Origin: Anaerolineales bacterium
Lineage (GTDB): Bacteria > Chloroflexota > Anaerolineae > JAAEKA01
DNA: 64,000 nt
Assembly: GCA_020634615.1 (NCBI GenBank)
Contig: JACKBI010000006.1
Coordinates: 248,001 to 312,000 of the forward strand
Direction of reading: 5' to 3'
How positions within the stretch are numbered: position 1 is the stretch's first letter; each line of letters begins with the position of its first letter. The translations under genes were made by a program, and so were the position numbers. Below are positions 1 to 7,126 of the stretch, one piece after another. The notes beneath the pieces were generated by a model, which was given only the letters and a program-made list of their open reading frames with translations, ran no database searches and was not told where the DNA came from.

Positions 1-274
1 AAACCACCGGCAGGGCGGGCCGGTGGGCCTTGGCAGCCCGGCAGACCTGCAGCGCGTCGCGGATCGGCGCGCCGGTCAACACGGTAACGCCAAGGCAAAC
101 CGCATCATCGAGCTCTGCCAAAACCGCCGCGACCGGATCCTTCTCCAGCCGCCCGTCGATGATGCGTACGTCATAGCGCGTTGGATCCAATGCTGATCCA
201 ATGGCCAGCAGCGCCAACGGCATAGTAAAGAAGACGGCTCGCGGGTTGTAGAGGACGACTTTAGTACGGGTCAT
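1..274 (-). CDS. B12-binding radical SAM protein, N-terminal part (cut by window edge)
   Basis: The reading frame starts at the ATG at 272-274 (complement) and stays open to base 1, so only about the first 91 residues are present. The start reads MTRTKVVLYNPRAVFFTMPL and continues with a Rossmann-like pattern (YDVRIIDGRL, then CLGVTVLTGAPI). This is the usual opening of the cobalamin-binding half of B12-dependent radical SAM enzymes, where a hydrophobic strand is followed by the NP and D-G turns. The radical SAM cysteines would lie beyond the edge. It is downstream of, and codirectional with, another radical SAM gene, so the two probably belong to one operon separated by a purine/pyrimidine repeat. 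The substrate is unknown. Confidence 0.7.
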   Translation of the reverse strand, partial: MTRTKVVLYNPRAVFFTMPLALLAIGSALDPTRYDVRIIDGRLEKDPVAAVLAELDDAVCLGVTVLTGAPIRDALQVCRAAKAHRPALPVV

Positions 275-281
275 GGCAATC

Positions 282-406
282 GAGGGGGAAGAAGGGAAAG
301 GCGGGAAAGGCGGGAAACCGGCATTCGTGACTGCTCTCGTCACATCGCTCCTTCGTCCATTTCATCCTTTCCTTTGTTTCCCTATTTTCCTTCTTTTCCC
401 TTCTTC
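282..406. repeat. Purine-rich / pyrimidine-rich dispersed repeat, copy 1
   Basis: Bases 282-317 are almost pure G/A on the plus strand (repeated GGGAAAGGCGGGAAA) and bases 366-406 almost pure C/T (TTTCCCTATTTTCCTTC). The two arms are imperfect inverted copies around a ~45-base centre. The repeat fills the gap between the two radical SAM genes and ends at the stop codon of the upstream one. Related tracts occur at 25396-25439, 48365-48403 and 59152-59252. Confidence 0.7.
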
Positions 407-2035
407 CTACTCCTGTGGCGTCGGTGTGGCGGCGGCTTGCTGGTTCATCGCGGGTGTCAGTGCATCCATGCCCTGGTGTGGCAGGTCTTCCAGCTGGCGC
501 AGCTTGCGGCGCGCCAAAGGCAGCGTTGCGGCTTGATAGACCATCGCTCCGACTTGCCGCGGGCCGGGGCGCCGGCCGCCATTCTGGCCGGTCAGGTTGC
601 TCCAGGTTTTGCGCGCCCGGTATTCCTTGTGCAGGACGGTGTGCAGATGGCGGTAGAACTCCGTAGCGAACGGCCCTTCGTAGAGCATGGCCAGGTCGCT
701 GGAGTCCTGCCAGTTCTGTTTGGCGCCCAGCTCGTCGTACACCCGGTCGTAGAACTTGGTGCCGGGCAACGGGTACGAGACCGACATGCCGATGTCATCG
801 GGCTGGCAGTCGCGCACCATCTGCAAGGTTTTCTCGATGTCGGCGCGCGTCTCGCCAGGATAGCCGAACTGCAGGAAGAAGGCCACCTTGATGCCCGCCG
901 CGTGCAACCGCCGGCTGGCTTCGTAGATTTGCTCGACCTTCGTGCCCTTCTCCATGGCGTCCAGTATCTTCTGTGAACCGGATTCGGCGCCGACCCAGAC
1001 GATCTGGCAGCCGGCTCGCCGCAGTGCGTCGATGTCACCGTCGCGCAGCAACAGATCGACGCGGCTGAGACACTTGAACGGCACGCGCGCATCCAGTCGC
1101 TCGATTTCGTCGGCAAAGCGGCGCATCCAGCCCGGCTTGAGGCCCATGATATCATCCACAAACCAGATGTGATCGGGGTGATAAGTGTCCTTGAGCCATT
1201 TCAACTCTGCCGCCACGCTTTCGGGGCTGCGGCTGTTGTAGCGCTGGCCCCAAATTGGTTTCGCACACCAGTTGCAGTGATAGGGACAGCCGCGCGTCGT
1301 CACCATGTTCATCGAATAGTAGCCGTGCCGTTCCAGCCAGGCGTGACGGTAAAGCTCGATGTCCACCAGATCCCAGGCCGGCCGCGGCAGGCTGTCCACC
1401 TCGCGGATCAGGGGGCGCGGTGCAGTAAACAGTAATCGGTGATCAGTGCTCAGTGGTTGGCCGTTGTCAGGAGTCTGGGCCGTTTCACTGTTCACTGCAT
1501 TCTGATCACTGTTCACTGATAACTGATAACTGATAACTGATGACCGATCACCGGCCACGGCCAGCCCCAGGATCTCCTCCACCGGCTGCTGGCTGCGCCC
1601 CGTCAGGCTGTCCAGCAACTCGCCCAGAGTGATCTCGCCCTCGCCTTGCAGCACGAAGTCCACGTTTGCGTCGAAATAGAGCGGGGCGTGGTCGGTGGCG
1701 TCGGCGCCGCACAGAATGACCGTGCAGCCGCGTTCCTTGGCCATGCGCGTCATGGTGATAGCCGCCTCGCGCATTCGCAGCAGGCACATCTTGCTCAGGT
1801 AGTTGAAGTTGTCCTCGTAGAGCACTGCGAAACGCGGCTGATGCCGGTCCAGCGCTTCAGCCCAGCGCTCCTCAGAGTCGGCCAGCATCGCGTCGAACAG
1901 GGCCACGTCGTAGCCGCGCTCGCGCACATAGGCTGCCGCGTAAAGCGTGCCCAGCGGCGGGTAAGGCTGCATCGCCTCCCACAGTTTCGGGTCGAAGCGC
2001 AGATAATAGGACTGGCCGAACAAAACCTCAGCCAT
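407..2035 (-). CDS. B12-binding domain radical SAM protein
   Basis: A 542-aa protein with an N-terminal cobalamin-binding Rossmann domain (about residues 1-160; GYDVALFDAML) and a radical SAM TIM-barrel domain whose 4Fe-4S motif is visible as TTRGCPYHCNWCAKP (CxxxCxxC, about residue 250). Later signature stretches are WVGAESGSQKILDAM and FFLQFGYPGE, as in the Elp3/MiaB-like SPASM-less B12 class. Such enzymes catalyse methyl transfers or rearrangements on lipids, sugars or antibiotics; the substrate cannot be read here. The ATG at 2033-2035 overlaps the end of the upstream nucleotidyltransferase-like gene by 8 bases, so the two are cotranscribed and probably translationally coupled. Residues about 162-204 are an unrelated low-complexity insert encoded by a tandem-heptamer repeat. 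Confidence 0.85.
   Translation of the reverse strand: MAEVLFGQSYYLRFDPKLWEAMQPYPPLGTLYAAAYVRERGYDVALFDAMLADSEERWAEALDRHQPRFAVLYEDNFNYLSKMCLLRMREAAITMTRMAKERGCTVILCGADATDHAPLYFDANVDFVLQGEGEITLGELLDSLTGRSQQPVEEILGLAVAGDRSSVISYQLSVNSDQNAVNSETAQTPDNGQPLSTDHRLLFTAPRPLIREVDSLPRPAWDLVDIELYRHAWLERHGYYSMNMVTTRGCPYHCNWCAKPIWGQRYNSRSPESVAAELKWLKDTYHPDHIWFVDDIMGLKPGWMRRFADEIERLDARVPFKCLSRVDLLLRDGDIDALRRAGCQIVWVGAESGSQKILDAMEKGTKVEQIYEASRRLHAAGIKVAFFLQFGYPGETRADIEKTLQMVRDCQPDDIGMSVSYPLPGTKFYDRVYDELGAKQNWQDSSDLAMLYEGPFATEFYRHLHTVLHKEYRARKTWSNLTGQNGGRRPGPRQVGAMVYQAATLPLARRKLRQLEDLPHQGMDALTPAMNQQAAATPTPQE
1423..1552. repeat. TAACTGA-type heptamer repeat inserted in frame in a radical SAM gene
   Basis: On the plus strand bases 1516-1540 read as repeated TAACTGA heptamers, flanked by diverged units such as CACTGTTCACTG and GATCAGTGCTCAGTG. 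The block resembles short tandemly repeated heptamer families known from cyanobacteria and other filamentous bacteria. It is open in the radical SAM frame and adds about 43 residues (SVISYQLSVNSDQ and following) between the cobalamin and radical SAM domains. Confidence 0.75.
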
Positions 2036-3038
2036 GGGTAGTCTCTCCCGTCAGATACGCGCCGGTGGGCACAGTCAGGCCATAGGGCGTCAACTTTTCC
2101 TGAAAGCGGCGTAGAATCCAGTTATCGTGGTGGTCGAAGTGTCCTTTGCAGACGTCCGCGGTGAACTCGACGCTACCGCCGCGTTGAGAGGCTTCGCGGT
2201 TCAACTGGCGCACCTTGCGTTGCATCTCGCGCTGATCGAAAGCAGCTCCCAGTCGCCCGCCAAAGAGCCACTCGGCCCCGCGTTTGATGCCCGACTCCAG
2301 CATGCCGAGCTGGATGATGCTGTTGTGCGCATTCAGTCCGGCGTGCAGCAACGCGGGCGGGTCATCAGCCTGCGGCAGGAAATCTTCGACCCATGCGTTC
2401 ATAGCGCGCACGTTGCGATAGGTGGTCATGCCGTAGATCGGGACCATCTGGGCCACCTCACGCGCGCTGAAATAGTTGTGGTCATGGAACACAAGCTCGC
2501 GCTCGGAGACAAAGTAATTGGGGCACAGCTCGTCGCCACCCAGCCGCGCCAGACGCACAACTGCGATTACCAGCGCGCGGCATAGCCACAGTCGATCAGG
2601 CTCAGTGACCACGAAAACGTCGATGTCGTCCTTTGCCTCGGCATTGTTGACCGCCAGCGTGCCGGTGATGGCAACCATACGCACGAAGGGCAGCGTGGCG
2701 AGCCAGTGGCTGTAACGACGCGCACGTGCCCACTTGGCGCGGGCCACAGCTTCGCGTCGCTCGCGCAGCGGGATCAACTCCGCGCGGCCAGGAAGCGCGA
2801 AGTAATCTTTGCTGCGCACCAGCCAGCCGTCGGCCGCACCGGTTTCCAGTGCGCGTTGAACTTCCTCCGGCGCCGCGGGCACGGTCACATAGCGAACCAC
2901 TTCATCCATAGTCAGCGGATAGTTGAAAATATCCGCGTAGAGGAAGGTCTCTAATATGGACTGTTCAAGACGGGACGAAGGCGCGGGACGGCGCCCATTG
3001 CCGGAAGCTAACGCAGCCGTGCTGGCAGCAGAAGACAT
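2028..3038 (-). CDS. Nucleotidyltransferase-like protein
   Basis: A 336-aa protein. An N-terminal winged-helix-like region (about residues 25-90; FLYADIFNYPLTMDEVVRYV) precedes a nucleotidyltransferase-type core with ITGTLAVNNAEAKDDIDVFV (about residues 120-145). There the G-[ST] turn and DxD metal-binding pair of the pol-beta fold are recognisable, although the usual GS is replaced by GT. The C-terminal half has no motif I can name. It is the first gene of the leftward operon with the radical SAM genes, overlapping the next by 8 bases. Similar proteins next to B12 radical SAM genes are annotated only as nucleotidyltransferase domain proteins; the acceptor is unknown. Confidence 0.6.
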   Translation of the reverse strand: MSSAASTAALASGNGRRPAPSSRLEQSILETFLYADIFNYPLTMDEVVRYVTVPAAPEEVQRALETGAADGWLVRSKDYFALPGRAELIPLRERREAVARAKWARARRYSHWLATLPFVRMVAITGTLAVNNAEAKDDIDVFVVTEPDRLWLCRALVIAVVRLARLGGDELCPNYFVSERELVFHDHNYFSAREVAQMVPIYGMTTYRNVRAMNAWVEDFLPQADDPPALLHAGLNAHNSIIQLGMLESGIKRGAEWLFGGRLGAAFDQREMQRKVRQLNREASQRGGSVEFTADVCKGHFDHHDNWILRRFQEKLTPYGLTVPTGAYLTGETTHG

Positions 3039-3161
3039 TCCTCTTATTCACCTCAATCATTTATGGCTGGCGTTCACACAGATGACAGTCAATTCTATCA
3101 AACTCCTGTCGCCAAGCGGGAGGAGTTTGGAGTGATTCTAGCTTTGCGCGATTGTCTCCTC

Positions 3162-3176
3162 AGGTGACCATCACCT
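3162..3176. promoter_or_regulatory. Short palindrome upstream of the nucleotidyltransferase/radical SAM operon
   Basis: AGGTGA-CCA-TCACCT forms a perfect 6-bp inverted repeat with a 3-base centre about 120 bases upstream of the start at 3038. Its size and position would suit a dimeric regulator, but no repressor gene is adjacent and no second copy controls a known gene, so the role is open. Confidence 0.25.
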
Positions 3177-3412
3177 CAAGACACGCGTTCAAACAAACTG
3201 CTGTTCAATTCGGCTATGGCATTATAACGTCCCGCCAGATAAACGCAAATGGTGCGGGAAAAGCCGGGCTGACCAAACGATCTACGCAAAGAAACGGCTG
3301 ATTGGATTGGGCGAAAGCATAAAATCATAAACTTGACCCGACACGAGCGTCCCCAAAAGCTGTGTCGGCCAACCAGGAAGTGAAAAACTCAGCGGCAGTG
3401 GATCACTAAGAG

Positions 3413-3535
3413 GCTGTTTGAAAAGACTTCGGAAGTCGCCGATTGACTGTCACGACTGGCCTATTACGATGTTGAGCGGCTACTTTTGTTAACTCGGCGA
3501 CTTCCGAAGTCAGAACGGGCGACTTCTCAAACAGC
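3413..3535. repeat. Nested inverted-repeat element (MITE-like)
   Basis: The outer arms GCTGTTTGA (3413-3421) and TCAAACAGC (3527-3535) enclose an inner perfect 18-bp pair, GACTTCGGAAGTCGCCGA (3425-3442) against its complement (3494-3511). A third partial copy (GGCGACTTCTCAAACAG) overlaps the right outer arm. The element lies in the 554-base gap 3039-3592, which otherwise has no supported gene. A related GATTTCGGAAGTCGC pair is at 50662-50744. Confidence 0.7.
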
Positions 3536-3592
3536 TTCCAAGCAGCGCACCTGATGGGCCAATGTCATTTCCGAGAAAAGGCGGCCTGCCTG

Positions 3593-5866
3593 CTAGGTAG
3601 TGGCACCGTGCATCGATTCAGGCTCGGCAGGGAAGGCTGGACGGCGCAGCAGCCGCATGCCGTTCAGGGTTACCAGCAGCGACATGCCCACGTCTGCCAG
3701 CACCGCCATCCACATGGTTCCCGTGCCGGCCAGCACCAGGACGAACACGACAAACTTGACCAGCAGGCTGAACGCAACGTTGACTTTGACGGTGCGCATG
3801 GCGGCGCGGCTGAGGCGGATTGCGAAGGGCAGCGGCAGCAGGCTGTCGCGCATCAGCGTCACGTCTGCGGTCTCCATGGCCTGAGCAGTATTGCCGATGG
3901 CTATGCCCACTGTAGAAGCTGCCAGCGCAGGCGCATCGTTGATGCCGTCGCCCACCATAGCGATCTCGCCATAGCGCGCCTGCAAGGTTCGAACCGCGTC
4001 AACCTTGTCTTCGGGCAGGCAATTTGCCAGCGTCTCGCTGACGCCGACTTCGTCCGCCACGATCTGGGCGGTGGCCGCATTGTCGCCTGTCAGCATCACC
4101 AGATGGTGCAGGCCCATTCGTTTCAGTTCGGCAAGCGCCGCGCGGCTGCTGGGCCGCACTGTGTCGGCCGCGGCGATGTAGCCTTGATAGCTGTCGTTGC
4201 GGCTGACCAGCATGGTGCTGTAGCCCTGAGCATCCACCGCTGTCAGCGCATCGCAGTGCTCTGAGGGGTGGGGAATACTCTGATCAAAGAAACTGTGGCT
4301 GCCGATCGCGATCCGCTGGCCGCTTACCTCACCGGTGACTCCCCGGCCGGTCAGAGTGGCTACGCCGCTGGCAGCCGGGTAGAGGTCGCTGACACCGCGC
4401 ACAGCCGCCTCATGCACCACCGCGCGTGCCAGCGGATGCTCAGCCCGGCGCTCCACCGCGCTGGCCAGCGCCAGCAGATCATCACAGTGGTCGCAAGCCA
4501 CCTGGTCGGGCAGTATGCAGTCAACTGAACGGTAGGCGACCACCGAGGGAGCGCCGTTGGTCAGGGTGCCGGTCTTGTCAAAGGCGATCGCCTTGATCTT
4601 GGCCAGGTTCTCGACGTGCACTCCGCCCTTGAAGAGCACGCCGTTGCGCGCGCCGTTGCTGATCGCGCTGACCAGCGCGACGGGCGTGCTGATCACCAGT
4701 GCGCACGGGCAGGCCACTACCAGCAGCGTCAGCGCGCGGTAGAGCCAGCCTGCCGTCGGGTCGGCGGCGTCAACCAGAGGCAGGCCGTAAACCACTGTCG
4801 GAATCAGCGCCACCAGCGCGGCGATGACGATCACGGCCGGCGTGTAGTATTGCGAAAAACGGTCGATGAACCGCTGGGTCGGTGCCCGCTGCTCCTGCGC
4901 CTCTTCAACCATACGGATCATGCGGCTGATGGTGTTGTCCTCCGCCAGATGCGTAACCTCGATCTCCAGCGCCCCCTCACCGTTGATGCTGCTGGCGAAG
5001 ACCTCAGCGCCAGCCTGCTTGTCGATGAGCCTGCTTTCGCCGGTAATGGGTGCCTGGTTGACGGCGGACGCGCCGCTGACCACCCGCCCATCCATGGGAA
5101 TTCGTTCACCCGGCTTGACCAAAATACGGTCGCCCACGTTCAGAGCGCTGACGTTGACCAGTAGTTCAATGATCCGCCCGTCCTCCGGGACCAGGCAGAT
5201 CGCCTCGGCGGGCTGGAGCGACATCAGGCTGCGGATCGAGCTGCGCGCGCGTTCGGCGGTGAAGCCCTCCAGCGCCTCGCCGATGACGAACAGGACCATC
5301 ACGACCGCGGCCTCGGTATAAGCGCCGATGATCACCGCGCCGATGGCCGCGATGGACATCAGCACGCTGATATTCAGCTGCCGGGCAATGCGCAGAGAGC
5401 GCCAGGCGTTGCGCATCACCGAAGAGCCAGCCAGCAGCATGGCGGCGACAGACGCCAGATTGATCAGCGGACTGCTGACTCCCAAGCCGGGCAGCAACTC
5501 GTCGAATAGCAGGCCGGGCAGCAGCAGCAGGGTTGCCAACAGCGCGAGCTGTGTATCGCGCCGGCTGGTCATGTAGTGCAGAAAATTGTGCTGCACCGGC
5601 GGTTGCCGGCCCGGCTGCCCTGCCTGCGCGCCCGGTTCGATTTCGTCGATGCCGTAACCCAACTCCTCGACCCGGGCTACGATAGCCGCCGCAGGAGCCG
5701 CGCCGTTGACTCTGAGTGTCTCGCTGGTAAAATTGATCTCACACGCGTCGACGTCGGCGAGCCGCGCCACGCCGGTTTGAATGCTGGCCGCGCAATTGGC
5801 GCAGTCCATGCCGGTAACACGGAAGCGTCGTTCGGTTGTTTCATTTATGGCCAGCGTGTCGTTCAT
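3593..5866 (-). CDS. zntA: P1B-type heavy-metal ATPase, Zn/Cd/Pb exporter type
   Basis: A 757-aa membrane ATPase that pumps soft divalent cations out of the cytoplasm. In order: an N-terminal HMA domain with GMDCANCAAS (about residues 19-28), a membrane CPC motif (VACPCALVIS, about residue 390), the phosphorylation site DKTGTLT (about 433), the HP motif EHPLARA, and the hinge GDGINDAPALA (about 640). The last membrane helix contains DVGMSLLVTLNGMRLL, where the conserved Asp marks the Zn/Cd/Pb (P1B-2) rather than the copper subgroup. Length is normal for the family. It is divergent from the FG-GAP gene at 5947. No ArsR or MerR regulator is visible next to it. Confidence 0.93.
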   Translation of the reverse strand: MNDTLAINETTERRFRVTGMDCANCAASIQTGVARLADVDACEINFTSETLRVNGAAPAAAIVARVEELGYGIDEIEPGAQAGQPGRQPPVQHNFLHYMTSRRDTQLALLATLLLLPGLLFDELLPGLGVSSPLINLASVAAMLLAGSSVMRNAWRSLRIARQLNISVLMSIAAIGAVIIGAYTEAAVVMVLFVIGEALEGFTAERARSSIRSLMSLQPAEAICLVPEDGRIIELLVNVSALNVGDRILVKPGERIPMDGRVVSGASAVNQAPITGESRLIDKQAGAEVFASSINGEGALEIEVTHLAEDNTISRMIRMVEEAQEQRAPTQRFIDRFSQYYTPAVIVIAALVALIPTVVYGLPLVDAADPTAGWLYRALTLLVVACPCALVISTPVALVSAISNGARNGVLFKGGVHVENLAKIKAIAFDKTGTLTNGAPSVVAYRSVDCILPDQVACDHCDDLLALASAVERRAEHPLARAVVHEAAVRGVSDLYPAASGVATLTGRGVTGEVSGQRIAIGSHSFFDQSIPHPSEHCDALTAVDAQGYSTMLVSRNDSYQGYIAAADTVRPSSRAALAELKRMGLHHLVMLTGDNAATAQIVADEVGVSETLANCLPEDKVDAVRTLQARYGEIAMVGDGINDAPALAASTVGIAIGNTAQAMETADVTLMRDSLLPLPFAIRLSRAAMRTVKVNVAFSLLVKFVVFVLVLAGTGTMWMAVLADVGMSLLVTLNGMRLLRRPAFPAEPESMHGATT

Positions 5867-5928
5867 GCGGGTGATGATACCAGAAGTTGAGCGGGCTGTC
5901 TAGGAGGACGATTCCATACCCTGGCGCG

Positions 5929-5943
5929 AGAGATGCCAACTTT
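5929..5943. repeat. Half copy of the AGAGATGCCAACTTTT palindrome family
   Basis: AGAGATGCCAACTTT at 5929-5943 is identical to one arm of the palindromes at 9748-9782 and 12643-12698, but no second arm follows. It lies immediately before the most likely start of the FG-GAP protein gene. Confidence 0.55.
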
Positions 5944-5946
5944 GGT

Positions 5947-6978
5947 GTGATTGTGTTGGCGAAGATCGGACTGTTGACGATATATGGGATGTTGTTGCTC
6001 GTGGCGGGACAGCCGTCGGCAATCGCCCAGGGCAGCAGCCTGTTTTCAGACAGCGGGCAGGTGATCGGGGACGAGACGGGCAACAGCGTGGCGCTGGGCG
6101 ATCTGGACGGCGACGGCGATCCCGACGCGTTCGTGGCCCATCTGCCGGGCGCGCCCAACGAGGTGTGGTTCAACGGCGAGCAGGGCAACCCGGCCGGCGT
6201 ATTCAGCAACAGCGGCCAGGCCATCGACAACGTCAACAGCGCCGACGTGACGCTGATCGACCTGAACGGCGACGGCGACCTGGACGCCTTCATCGCCACC
6301 GGCGACGGCGACGTGCGCAGTTGGTCGAACCTGATCTGGCTCAACGACGGGGACGGCTACGGGCAGGTGACCGGCCAGTGCCTGGGCGACAGCGAAACAC
6401 GAGCGCTGGCGCTGGGCGATCTGGATGGCGACGGCGACCCGGACGCCTACGCGGCCAATATCGGGCCTGACAGGGTGTGGCTGAACGAGGTAGGGGAGGA
6501 ATGCAGCTGCGTCACCGCATGGCTGCTGGGCGAGCCGGCGGCCGGCCTGCGCAACCTCACCGGCACGCTGGACACGTTCTATGCCCTGCGCGACCAGGTG
6601 CTGCCGCAGACGCGGCGCGGCCGGCATTTTGCCCGCGTCTACGACCGGCACAACGCCGCGGTCTTCAGCGCTCTGCTGGCCGATCCGGCGTTGCGTTCCG
6701 AAGCTGGAACGCTCTTGCAGACATGGCAGCCCAACCTCGAGTTGCTTGTGAGCGGCCAGGGCCAGAGCGCGACCATCACGTCCGTTCAGGTCCAGCGGCT
6801 GCGCAACTTCCTGAATCACCTCGGCGCGGCCGGCAACGCGGATCTGCAACAGATGATCGCCTTCGAGCTGGCACAACTGCCGCCGCTTTCCCGGTTCACA
6901 GGAATGACCATGGCCGAGGCGCAGCACATGGTGCTTGAGACACGCTATCGCTATTTGCCTGTGATGTGGCACCGCTGA
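5947..6978 (+). CDS. FG-GAP/VCBS repeat secreted protein
   Basis: About 343 aa from a GTG start at 5947. An earlier TTG at 5887 is in frame but precedes a dispersed-repeat arm and gives an unlikely leader. From 5947 the protein begins with a hydrophobic signal-like segment (LLTIYGMLLLVAG, cleavage likely after SAIA). Three FG-GAP/VCBS-type calcium-loop repeats follow: LGDLDGDGDPDAFVAH, LIDLNGDGDLDAFIAT and LGDLDGDGDPDAYAAN, each ending in a VWFN or IWLN strand. The C-terminal ~160 residues (CSCVTAWLLGEPAAGLRNL onward) are helical, with no motif I recognise. Such repeats fold as short beta-propeller-like blades on exported proteins. Only three blades are present, so a complete propeller is unlikely. 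The partner is unknown. Confidence 0.7.
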   Translation: MIVLAKIGLLTIYGMLLLVAGQPSAIAQGSSLFSDSGQVIGDETGNSVALGDLDGDGDPDAFVAHLPGAPNEVWFNGEQGNPAGVFSNSGQAIDNVNSADVTLIDLNGDGDLDAFIATGDGDVRSWSNLIWLNDGDGYGQVTGQCLGDSETRALALGDLDGDGDPDAYAANIGPDRVWLNEVGEECSCVTAWLLGEPAAGLRNLTGTLDTFYALRDQVLPQTRRGRHFARVYDRHNAAVFSALLADPALRSEAGTLLQTWQPNLELLVSGQGQSATITSVQVQRLRNFLNHLGAAGNADLQQMIAFELAQLPPLSRFTGMTMAEAQHMVLETRYRYLPVMWHR

Positions 6979-7126
6979 ACGAGCAGAGGCGCTCCGGCAA
7001 CCATCAGTGGCGCCGGTGACTCTGCCTGTTCGTCCGGCTTGCGCAACATGCGCCATTGGAGGTATTCTATGGTTTGGATCCATCGGCAGCGAAACAATCC
7101 CATCAAATGAACTGCGAGGCACGCAA

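Noticed and set aside
1516..1540. Tandem TAACTGA units considered as a CRISPR array
   Set aside because: The unit is only seven bases without spacers and there are no cas genes.
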